Positions 43,263 to 50,966 of a stretch of DNA of 64,000 nucleotides are shown one piece after another. Position numbers and translations under genes: made by a program. This DNA is from Mucilaginibacter sp. OK098 (GTDB lineage: Bacteria; Bacteroidota; Bacteroidia; Sphingobacteriales; Sphingobacteriaceae), in assembly GCF_900142915.1 (NCBI RefSeq), contig NZ_FRCM01000007.1:186001-250000 (forward strand), written 5' to 3'. A model generated the notes under the pieces. It was given only the letters and a program-made list of their open reading frames with translations. It made no database searches and was not told the origin of the DNA. Numbering within the stretch: position 1 is the stretch's first letter; every line of letters begins with the position of its first letter.

Positions 43263-43384
43263 ATATAATTGTAAAAAATTTAGCGTGCCATAGGTACACA
43301 ACCTATAAAAGCGACATTAACGCCAATGCAGATTAAGTTTTGTAACGATAAACTACATAAGCGTAAACTCCTTATAAACAACAA

Positions 43385-43404
43385 ATCCCGGCTTTAACCG
43401 GGAT
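43385..43404 (-). terminator. Intrinsic terminator after the S41 protease gene
   Basis: ATCCCGG and CCGGGAT form a 7-bp stem with a 6-nt loop; on the minus strand it is followed by TTTGTTGTTT. It lies 27 bp after the protease stop. Confidence 0.7.
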
Positions 43405-43430
43405 CTGTTTATACTATTATTAAACACTGT

Positions 43431-45584
43431 TTAATTAGATATCTGAGGCGTTGTTGTGCTGGTAAATTTATTATCAAGGCTTATATAATCTGTAAGTATC
43501 TGGCCTGCTTCACGTTTTAAGAAATCCAGGTCCTCATTACGCGGACGGGTTTGCCCTTTCTTTAAAACCGGTAAGCCCATTGCCACCCTGCGTAAATTAT
43601 TTTCTTCAAACGCCTTTTTATCATCAGCATCGCGTTGTTCCTTTAGTTTTTGCTCATTTAAGGTAACGCTTTTCTCTGCCTCGTGCTTTTTAATCTCGGC
43701 GATATCTTCCAGCATGTATTTGTAATTCGGGCTGCTTTCCATACGCTGATCGTGCAGTTTCTTTAGCTGCGGCAACACAGCGCTAAAGTCGCCAACCCTG
43801 GTATAACTACTTTTTGCGATCACGTCAAACGGCATGGCTGATGGCTCGGTATCTTCGCCGTATTTGTCCAAAGGAATAACCGACGGGAACTGGATATCAG
43901 GGGTAACGCCTTTGTGCTGGGTTGAGTTACCTGTTATCCGGTAAAATTTGGCAATTGTTAAATTAAGCTGACCAAACACACTCTGGCTGCCTGTTGTTGC
44001 TGTTACTGCTTTTTTATCTTTACCAACCAGGCCTGCTACACGTTCAAGCATTGATGGCGGGATTACCCTATCCAGGTCAATCGCATTTTGCACTGAGCCT
44101 TTGCCATAGGTTTGGGTACCTACAATTATACCGCGGCCATAATCCTGTATAGCGCCTGAAAATATCTCAGTAGCTGAAGCGCTGAAACGATCAACCAAAA
44201 TTGCCAGCGGACCTGAATATGAAACTGAAGGGTCTTCATCCTTGTCAACTTCTATCTCGTCATTAGGGTTCCTTACTTGTACAACCGGTCCGGTTTTAAT
44301 AAACAGGCCTGTAAGGTCAACGGCTTCCAGCAATGAACCACCCCCATTTTGGCGCATATCCATCACTATACCATCAACCCCCTGAAGTTTTAGCGAGTCG
44401 ATAAGCAGCTTAACATCATGCGTGGTGCTCTTGTAATTAGGATTGCCTGATTTATAATCGTTAAAGTCGATATAAAAAGCAGGAACTGAAATAACCCCTA
44501 TTTTAATGGTTTTGCCATTTTCAATATATGTGCGGATCTCTTTCTTGGCTGATTCATCTTTCAGGATAATCTTTTCGCGTACCAGTTCAACAACTTTTGG
44601 CTTGCTGCTCACACTCATCCCTTTTGGCAAAAGCTCTAACTTTACCGTTGTACCTTTTTTACCTCGAATCAATGCGATGGCATTTTCTACTCGCCAGCCC
44701 ACAACGTTTTGAAACTCGCCGTCAGCGCCCTGTGCAACCCCAACAATGCGGTCATCAACGTTTACCTGCTTACTTTTTTCAGCTGGCCCACCGGCAGTTA
44801 ACGATTTAATGATCACAAACTCATTCTCCACATTTAGCCCGGCGCCAATACCTTCCAGCTGCCTTGACATCTCTATATTAAAGTTAGCTGCATTTGCCGG
44901 GTTAAAATAATTGGTATGCGGATCAATAGCCTCAGTAAAGGCATCCATAAATAGCTGGAAAACATCCTGGTTGTTTAGCTTATTGGCTTGCGATAATAAA
45001 TTTGTATACCGTTTTCTTAATGTTTCTTTATTCTTGGCAACATCGGGGCTGGCCAGCTTTAAATTAAGCATGTCGTACTTTACACGTTCGCTCCAAAGTT
45101 TGTTCATTTCGGCTTCAGACGATACAAACGGAAGGTTATCCCTGTCGTAAGTGAAATTTTCATTCTTCGAAAAGTCAAAGCTGTTGTCCAATTGCGTTAA
45201 GGAGTACTTAATACGATCGATATAACGCTTTTGGTAAACATTAAATATGTAAAAAACATTACCCAGGTTGCCATTTTTCACATCGTCATCCAATACGGTT
45301 TTGTACTTATCAAAATCCTGGATATCCGAAGCCAGGAAATAATTGTGGCTTTCATCCATCATTTTTAAATAGCGATTATAGATCACCGTTGAGATGGAAT
45401 CATTAAGCTCAACTTTTTTATAGTTGTATTTTGATATCATCGTAGCTATTGTTTTACAAACAATGCTTTGCTTCTCATCAGGCTGTATATTATTTGAGCC
45501 ATCAACCTTTACATGTTTGGCGGGTTTAGCGCTGCACGCCAGTGTGGCACCAAGAACCAGCACTAAATATAATTTTTTGAACAT
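43431..45584 (-). CDS. Carboxy-terminal processing protease (Tsp/Prc, S41A family)
   Basis: The chosen start is the ATG at 45584 (MFKKLYLVLVLGATLACSAK), a lipoprotein signal with a cysteine after LGATLA; 14 codons upstream are open. The 717-residue protein has an N-terminal helical region, a PDZ domain (GIGAGLNVENEFVIIKSLTAGGPAEKS, about 235-320), and the S41 core with the nucleophile in LVDRFSASATEIFSGAIQDYG and the general-base Lys in GTQTYGKGSVQ. A DUF3340-like C-terminal region follows. It degrades or trims envelope proteins from the C-terminus. Length fits the long Tsp class. Confidence 0.93.
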   Translation of the reverse strand: MFKKLYLVLVLGATLACSAKPAKHVKVDGSNNIQPDEKQSIVCKTIATMISKYNYKKVELNDSISTVIYNRYLKMMDESHNYFLASDIQDFDKYKTVLDDDVKNGNLGNVFYIFNVYQKRYIDRIKYSLTQLDNSFDFSKNENFTYDRDNLPFVSSEAEMNKLWSERVKYDMLNLKLASPDVAKNKETLRKRYTNLLSQANKLNNQDVFQLFMDAFTEAIDPHTNYFNPANAANFNIEMSRQLEGIGAGLNVENEFVIIKSLTAGGPAEKSKQVNVDDRIVGVAQGADGEFQNVVGWRVENAIALIRGKKGTTVKLELLPKGMSVSSKPKVVELVREKIILKDESAKKEIRTYIENGKTIKIGVISVPAFYIDFNDYKSGNPNYKSTTHDVKLLIDSLKLQGVDGIVMDMRQNGGGSLLEAVDLTGLFIKTGPVVQVRNPNDEIEVDKDEDPSVSYSGPLAILVDRFSASATEIFSGAIQDYGRGIIVGTQTYGKGSVQNAIDLDRVIPPSMLERVAGLVGKDKKAVTATTGSQSVFGQLNLTIAKFYRITGNSTQHKGVTPDIQFPSVIPLDKYGEDTEPSAMPFDVIAKSSYTRVGDFSAVLPQLKKLHDQRMESSPNYKYMLEDIAEIKKHEAEKSVTLNEQKLKEQRDADDKKAFEENNLRRVAMGLPVLKKGQTRPRNEDLDFLKREAGQILTDYISLDNKFTSTTTPQISN

Positions 45585-45781
45585 ATCTTTTACACTCTTT
45601 AAATCGGGGGTTATATAAAACATCAATACTTATGCCTAAAATTCAGTTTGCTAACTTAAATAAAAAGAGACAGCCCAATGCCGTCTCCTAATGAATAACA
45701 ATATTACAATAATGTTTGAATTGTTTTCACAAAATGCGCATACATTTTACGATAATGTTACAAATTTATTGTGCTGGAGAA

Positions 45782-45918
45782 AAGAATCAAGACATTAAGA
45801 GTCAGGAATTAAGATAATTAAGAACCGGAAAGTTAAAATATAACCAATAGATCAATGTAGCCACAAGGACTTCAACAGCATTTTTTCTCTTGAATCTTGC
45901 TTTCCTGACTCTTAAATC
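45782..45918. repeat. Inverted repeat, TCAAGAATCAAGAGTC word family
   Basis: Left AAGAATCAAGACATTAAGAG and TCAGGAATTAAG pair loosely with right CTCTTGAATCTTGC and TTTCCTGACTCTTA. The remaining part of the 298-bp gap (45627-45781) is AT-rich with no gene. Confidence 0.7.
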
Positions 45919-45924
45919 TAATTT

Positions 45925-46548
45925 TTATTCTGCTTTTGAAGTGCTTACGGGTGGGGCCTCAGCATAACGCACATCGGTTTTTGGGGCATTATTTTTATTT
46001 TGTTTGATGAGTGCCATTTTTTTCTCAATGGCTGTAACATCAACATTAAAGCCCTTTACGCTGGCTATATCATGCGCTTCAGTAAGGTCCTGCTGGGCCT
46101 GGGTATAATCGCCAAGGTCTGATTTTATAGTAGCAAGGTCTATTAAATTAGCAATGGTATGTTTATCATCATTTTGCTGGCGCGATATAATATTACTTTG
46201 CAGCAAGTACCATTTAGCTTCCGAATACCGGTTTTGCTGAATGTACAACCTTGCAAGCTCACTAAAATTATAGCTGGCATCGGTGTATACCCTAAAACGC
46301 ATATTATGCTGTGCCGTACGCATCACCATGTTTTCGGCCGCCTGAAAGCTGTATTCACTACGGTCTAACGTAATATTATGAATTTTACCAGGCTTTAATA
46401 CGGGGGTAATATGTATGCGTGAAACTGAATGATCGGTTACCTGCTCAATCAGCGGAAATCGTTTATGGCTTTTTAAATCAATACGGTACCATTGTGCAGA
46501 AGCCGAAAGGCTAAACACGCAGCAAATAATAAGAAGGGTAAATCTCAT
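45925..46548 (-). CDS. Secreted TPR-containing protein
   Basis: The 207-residue protein has a signal peptide (MRFTLLIICCVFSLSASAQ), a short beta region (PLIEQVTDHSVSRIHITPVLKPGKIHNITLD) and two to three TPR-like helix pairs (NFSELARLYIQQNRYSEAKWYLLQSNII, HTIANLIDLATIKSDLGDYTQAQQDLTEAHDIA). The C-terminal tail is polar. It probably acts as a periplasmic scaffold. No partner gene is in view; the neighbours on both sides are separated by repeats or AT-rich gaps. Confidence 0.75.
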   Translation of the reverse strand: MRFTLLIICCVFSLSASAQWYRIDLKSHKRFPLIEQVTDHSVSRIHITPVLKPGKIHNITLDRSEYSFQAAENMVMRTAQHNMRFRVYTDASYNFSELARLYIQQNRYSEAKWYLLQSNIISRQQNDDKHTIANLIDLATIKSDLGDYTQAQQDLTEAHDIASVKGFNVDVTAIEKKMALIKQNKNNAPKTDVRYAEAPPVSTSKAE

Positions 46549-46763
46549 TTAATCTTTTGTCCCGAGTTTAAATTAATAATGTAAAAGTAAATAATTTTCA
46601 ACAAAATACCGAAACGTGAATTTAACGCATAAATTATGGCTTATTATACGAAATACTTTATAAGTTGTTTGGAAAATATAAAATAAGCGAAAAGAAATAA
46701 AAACAGATATATTTATAAATTGCATGCTGACCTGAATTAAAATCGCTTTCTTATATAATATAC

Positions 46764-48080
46764 ATGGCCTCAACATCCAAAAAATTAGGCATCTGGACAA
46801 GTACTTCCTTAGTGGTGGGCAGTATGATAGGCTCCGGTGTATTTTTAGTGCCTGCAGCAATGGCTTCATATGGCAGTGTAAGCTTATTGGGATGGGTATT
46901 TTCGGCCATCGGCGCCTTTTTTCTTGCGCGGGTGTTTAGCCTGTTAAGTACCATGATCCCGATAAGTACCGGCGGACCCTATGCTTATACACATTATGGT
47001 TTTGGCGATTTTGCAGGCTTTATGGTTGCCTGGGGTTATTATATTTCAATTATTACAGCTAATGCAGCCATAACTATTTCGTTTGTAAGCGCCATGAGCA
47101 CCTTTTTTCCGGTACTGGCAACAAATGCGGTTGCTGCAATTTTAACCGGCTTAAGCGCTATATGGTTTTTAGCATGGGTAAATACCAGGGGAATCCCGGC
47201 ATCGGGCAAGGTGCAGCTGGTAACAACCATTTTAAAACTGCTGCCTTTGCTGGTGATCTCTATTGGCGGACTATTTTTTATCCGGCTCGAAAACTTTCAC
47301 CCCTTTAATAGCAGCGGCGGCTCGGTTTATGATGCCATTAATACCACTGCCACTATAACCATGTTTTCGTTTGTAGGTATTGAATGTGCTACCATCCCAG
47401 CCGATAGCGTTGAAAATCCGGGAAAAACAATTGCCCGCGCTACCATGATTGGGCTGCTGATCTGTACGCTGGTTTACATATTAGGCAGTGTAAGCATAAT
47501 GGGTATTATTCCTGCTGCCCAGCTTAAGCATTCTGTTACGCCTTATGCCGATGCTGCCGCTATTATGTTTGGCAGCAATGCCCGATACTGGGCCAGCGGC
47601 GGCATGGCCATTGCAGCCTTTGGAGCACTTAACGGATGGACACTGATCCAGGGTAAGCTGCCTTATGCCATAGCTAAGGATAAACTATTCCCGGCAGTAT
47701 TTGGCTGGCAGAATAAAAAAGGCGCACCATTTGTCGGCATCATTGTAAGCAGCACTTTTGTTTCCTTATTTATGATGATGAATTACACCAAAGGCTTGGT
47801 TGAGCAATTCAAGTTTTTAATATTACTATCTACCCTAAACACGCTGGTGCCATATCTTTTTTGCGCAGCGGCATATGTTATCATCCGGTTGAAAATAAAA
47901 CAATCAAAAGGCTTATTTACAGCGCTCCTTGTTGGCATGCTGGCTTTTGCCTATTCCATATGGGCAATTGCAGGATCGGGCCAAAGCACCGTTTATTGGG
48001 GTTTTTTACTGCTTATGGCAGGGATTCCTTTTTATGTTTGGGTGGTTTACAAAAAGAATAGCGAAGCAGATAATAACTAG
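46764..48080 (+). CDS. APC-family amino acid permease
   Basis: The 438-residue protein has about twelve membrane helices and the APC fold: the first helix has LGIWTSTSLVVGSMIGSGVFLVP with the substrate-carboxylate GSG motif, and the sixth helix has TITMFSFVGIECATIPADSVENPGKTIARAT. These resemble the AdiC/PotE/YjeH group of antiporters and permeases. It moves amino acids or amines across the inner membrane; specificity cannot be read. Upstream (46549-46763) is an AT-rich 215-bp gap without a visible gene. The cyanophycin genes lie 1-5 kb away, which is compatible with an Arg/Asp link but not evidence for it. Confidence 0.9.
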   Translation: MASTSKKLGIWTSTSLVVGSMIGSGVFLVPAAMASYGSVSLLGWVFSAIGAFFLARVFSLLSTMIPISTGGPYAYTHYGFGDFAGFMVAWGYYISIITANAAITISFVSAMSTFFPVLATNAVAAILTGLSAIWFLAWVNTRGIPASGKVQLVTTILKLLPLLVISIGGLFFIRLENFHPFNSSGGSVYDAINTTATITMFSFVGIECATIPADSVENPGKTIARATMIGLLICTLVYILGSVSIMGIIPAAQLKHSVTPYADAAAIMFGSNARYWASGGMAIAAFGALNGWTLIQGKLPYAIAKDKLFPAVFGWQNKKGAPFVGIIVSSTFVSLFMMMNYTKGLVEQFKFLILLSTLNTLVPYLFCAAAYVIIRLKIKQSKGLFTALLVGMLAFAYSIWAIAGSGQSTVYWGFLLLMAGIPFYVWVVYKKNSEADNN

Positions 48081-48207
48081 TGATTAAACATGGTGTTACT
48101 TATACCCAACGGATTAAAATCAGTTGAGACTTAAAGTAATTGATTTGTTACCATAGATCCATCAAACCAACGGAGAGATCGCGAGTCAAAGAAATAAAAA
48201 AAACTTT

Positions 48208-48720
48208 ATGAAAAATCTAATCACTATCACAATTTTATTATTGTCTGCATCTTTATTGACCAAAGCGCAGGACACCACAAAAGTTAAGGCCCAGCCAGAC
48301 AGCGTTATTAAAATGATTCCTTTTGGAGAGGGTAAGCATTCGTCATACCTTTTTACTATTGGCGGCAAGCTGCAAACACCGGAAGATATTAAGATCAGGC
48401 TATTAAGCTATGCGCCATCGGCAGCTGAGTATTCGATAGCTAAAAATAGCGCTACCTGGGGCTATATTTCCTGGGCAGGGTTTGGCGCATCAAGCATTGC
48501 CGCAGTAATTGTATTTGCGACCCATAATAAACACACAGGCGAAACAACAGGATTTGTTAATGGCCAACCGGCGTTTATTTACCAGCATCATAGCCAGGCA
48601 GGGGCATACATTTTAACGGGGGTGGCTACTGCATTTTTAACCTCGGCAATAATTAACCTGGTTAAAGCAGGCAAGCACGGTAACAGGGCTTTGAAATTGT
48701 ACAATCAGCGCTTTGAATAA
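48208..48720 (+). CDS. Hypothetical membrane protein with signal peptide
   Basis: The 170-residue protein has an N-terminal signal (MKNLITITILLLSASLLTKAQ), a polar stretch, and two hydrophobic segments at about 90-110 (WGYISWAGFGASSIAAVIVFA) and 132-152 (AGAYILTGVATAFLTSAIINLV). No domain is recognised. The sequence between the segments contains HNKHTGETTGFVNGQPAFIYQHHS. It stands alone; the next gene on the right is convergent. I can give no function. Confidence 0.65.
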   Translation: MKNLITITILLLSASLLTKAQDTTKVKAQPDSVIKMIPFGEGKHSSYLFTIGGKLQTPEDIKIRLLSYAPSAAEYSIAKNSATWGYISWAGFGASSIAAVIVFATHNKHTGETTGFVNGQPAFIYQHHSQAGAYILTGVATAFLTSAIINLVKAGKHGNRALKLYNQRFE

Positions 48721-48736
48721 GGAGTTATTGTATAAA

Positions 48737-48818
48737 GATTTACGAAGTTTAACTCGGTAATTTATTTGTTTTTAATGGCCTCGTTGAGGGCTTTGCCGTT
48801 TAAAAATTTCGTAAATCT
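48737..48818. repeat. Inverted repeat, AGATTTACGAA family
   Basis: AGATTTACGAA (48737-48747) and TTCGTAAATCT (48808-48818) are perfect reverse complements, with extra pairing (AGTTTAACTCGG with CCGTTTAAAAATTTC). It lies between the convergent membrane-protein and isoaspartyl-peptidase genes. Confidence 0.7.
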
Positions 48819-48826
48819 GATAAGTA

Positions 48827-49669
48827 TTAAGCAAACACCTCTACACCATTATCATATGCTGCCCAAACCATATAGGGATGTGTATCGGCATGATAAATTT
48901 CACCGGTGGCGGAGATGCCTATTACTCCTGCAAAGCCATCATAGGGTTTTAGCTCATTCAGAGTTTTTTCTGTTGCCATTGCCAGCGGCATAGCGTCAGT
49001 TACCCGGGTTACAATGTTTGAGGCGACTGCTCCACTAACAATATCTTCGCCCACACCTGTGCATGAAATGGCTGCAAAAGCGTTGGCATAATTGCCCGCA
49101 GTAGTTGCCGAGTCACTTACCCGGCCGGGAATTTCAAAACCTTTACCTCCGGTTGAGGTTGCCGCTGCCAGGTTACCATAAACATCAAGCGCTACACAGC
49201 CAACTGTGCCCAGTCGGATGGAATCACTGAGCTTTTTTTCGTATTCCCTTCGGCGTTGCGGTGTTTCGGGATTATAATATTTAAATTCGTTTTCGCGGGC
49301 AAAATCCTGCGCGCCTTTGCCGCTTAAAACCCGGTCTTCATAAGTTAAAAGCTTTTCGGCTATGCAAATAGGGTTTTTTACATCCTCAATGTTTATAACG
49401 CCCGAAAACTTCATGGTCTTACCATCCATCAACGATGCGCTAAGGCGGATTTTACCATCACTCTGGATCTGTGAGCCGGTACCTGCGTTAAACAGTTCGC
49501 AATTCTCCAGCAGGTGTACCGTATAAACAACTGTTTCAACAGCGGTATGGCTTAACAAGTATTTATGGCCAAGCTTTATTATTTCGGCAAGCGCATCCTG
49601 CTTGGCCTTTTTTACTTCCTGGTTAGTTTGCGATTCGCTAAAAAAACCACCGTGGATTATTATCTTCAT
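48827..49669 (-). CDS. Isoaspartyl peptidase / L-asparaginase (Ntn hydrolase)
   Basis: The 280-residue protein is a plant-type asparaginase precursor. The autocleavage and nucleophile threonine is T155 in IRLGTVGCVALD, preceded by LFNAGTGSQIQSDG. The substrate-binding GRVSDSATTAGNYAN and SCTGVGEDIVS follow, with a C-terminal SATGEIYHADTHPY. The N-terminal glycine loop reads HGGFFSES instead of the usual HGGAG. The enzyme should cleave beta-aspartyl dipeptides such as beta-Asp-Arg. It lies next to cyanophycinase, and together they would break cyanophycin down to aspartate and arginine. Confidence 0.92.
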   Translation of the reverse strand: MKIIIHGGFFSESQTNQEVKKAKQDALAEIIKLGHKYLLSHTAVETVVYTVHLLENCELFNAGTGSQIQSDGKIRLSASLMDGKTMKFSGVINIEDVKNPICIAEKLLTYEDRVLSGKGAQDFARENEFKYYNPETPQRRREYEKKLSDSIRLGTVGCVALDVYGNLAAATSTGGKGFEIPGRVSDSATTAGNYANAFAAISCTGVGEDIVSGAVASNIVTRVTDAMPLAMATEKTLNELKPYDGFAGVIGISATGEIYHADTHPYMVWAAYDNGVEVFA

Positions 49670-49685
49670 AAAGTAGAAATATTAG

Positions 49686-49782
49686 GAGAGTCAAGAAGTC
49701 AAGAGTCAGGAATCAAGATAAGAAAAAAGAACCGTGCCCTTTCTTGACTCTTGTATCTTAACTTCTTGATTCTATTCTTCTC
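49686..49782. repeat. Inverted repeat, TCAAGAATCAAGAGTC word family
   Basis: Left GAGAGTCAAGAAGTCAAGAG and TCAGGAATCAAGATAAG pair with right TTCTTGACTCTTGTATCTTA and ACTTCTTGATTCTATTCTTC. It fills the gap between the isoaspartyl peptidase and cyanophycinase. Confidence 0.8.
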
Positions 49783-50689
49783 AGCTTCCCGGAGTACTAT
49801 TCAATACCCCATCCTCAGCCTTTGCTGCTTTTTTTATGATCAGCTGGTTCTGCAGCAGGTCGTACTTGTCAAATATAGACATTACGCTTACCCGCATATT
49901 TTTTATTGATACCGGCGAACCCATTTCCACATCATAAATATTTGTTTCGGCCATTTTACGCCCGTTAACTAAAATAGTTAAACCCGAGCCTATGGCTTCC
50001 ATCATGGTGCCTTCTGTTATCAGTAAGCCCGCATCTTCACCTAAACCTATCCCAAGCATGCCTGGGTTGCTGGCCACTGCATATAATAGCCTGCCAATGC
50101 GGCCGCGTTGTACAAAATGTGTATCAATAATAACAGAATCAATAAAGCCAAGGCCGGCCGTGATCTGTACCTCACCCTTGATCAGCGCTTTGCTGCTTTG
50201 CCCGCGATAGATCATATTGGTTGATGCCGCAGCCGCACCAGCTGATGTGCCTGCAATTACAAAATGCTCGTTTTCATAACGGTTCTTCATGATCTGCAAA
50301 AATTCTGTCCCGCCAAAAATTGAGCTTAGCCTTAGCTGGTCGCCACCGCTAAACATTACCACATCTGCTTTGCGGAGGCGGTCGAGATATTCCGGGTTTG
50401 AGGCATCTTCGCGTTTGCGGATATCCATTACACCGATATGGTTAACAAGCAAATAATTAAATGCTTCGGTGTATTCTTCGCCAACCAGTTCGGGGATCTG
50501 AGATGCGGTAGTAATTACCTCAACAATTGACCCGCTTTGTTTTGCCGACTCGGTAATGATCCTTTTTAAGATCCCCTGCTCAAAAAATTTAAGATGATCA
50601 GGCTTTAAAATATCCTCCTGGGCGCTTAAATTAGTATTCATGTCAACAGCGCCACCAATAATTATCAATTTACCTTTCGGGACAGTCAT
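49781..50689 (-). CDS. cphB: Cyanophycinase
   Basis: Cyanophycinase (peptidase family S51) hydrolyses the cyanophycin polymer to beta-Asp-Arg dipeptides. The 302-residue protein has the nucleophile elbow IAGTSAGAAAAS (Ser near 138), MFSGGDQLRLSSIFGGTEFL, the conserved VIIDTHFVQRGRIGRLL, and GIGLGEDAGLLI. There is no signal peptide, so it acts on intracellular granules. The start MTVPKGKLIIIGGAVD is typical. It is divergent from the synthetase gene at 50967 and upstream of the isoaspartyl peptidase gene. Confidence 0.95.
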   Translation of the reverse strand: MTVPKGKLIIIGGAVDMNTNLSAQEDILKPDHLKFFEQGILKRIITESAKQSGSIVEVITTASQIPELVGEEYTEAFNYLLVNHIGVMDIRKREDASNPEYLDRLRKADVVMFSGGDQLRLSSIFGGTEFLQIMKNRYENEHFVIAGTSAGAAAASTNMIYRGQSSKALIKGEVQITAGLGFIDSVIIDTHFVQRGRIGRLLYAVASNPGMLGIGLGEDAGLLITEGTMMEAIGSGLTILVNGRKMAETNIYDVEMGSPVSIKNMRVSVMSIFDKYDLLQNQLIIKKAAKAEDGVLNSTPGS

Positions 50690-50694
50690 TTCTT

Positions 50695-50793
50695 AGTTGA
50701 TTAAGTTAGATTGGGTTGATTGGTTGATTGGGTTGGATTAAGTTGACTGGGTTTATTAAGTTGATATGCCAACTCAATCTAACTTAATCAACT
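50695..50793. repeat. 24-bp inverted repeat, GTTGATTAAGTTAGATTGGG family
   Basis: Arms 50695-50718 and 50770-50793 are reverse complements with one mismatch in 24 (left arm starts AGTTGATTAAGTTAGATTGG). The loop is itself made of GGTTGATTGGGTTG-like words. It lies in the divergent promoter region between cphB and cphA. Confidence 0.85.
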
Positions 50794-50966
50794 TACTCAC
50801 CTGATCAACCACTCCCCTTACAGGTTACAAATTAAAATAAAAACCACCATAAAGGCAGGCTGTTATAAATAATAATGCCTTTTTTGTGTTAAAAATTTTA
50901 TTAGACTATTAAGTTTTTTAGATTTAGGAGAAAATTACCCCCCGATAGTAAACGAAGCACTCATAA

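Noticed and set aside
46573..46954. Minus-strand frames before and inside the APC permease gene
   Set aside because: They overlap the permease start antisense and lack any recognisable feature.
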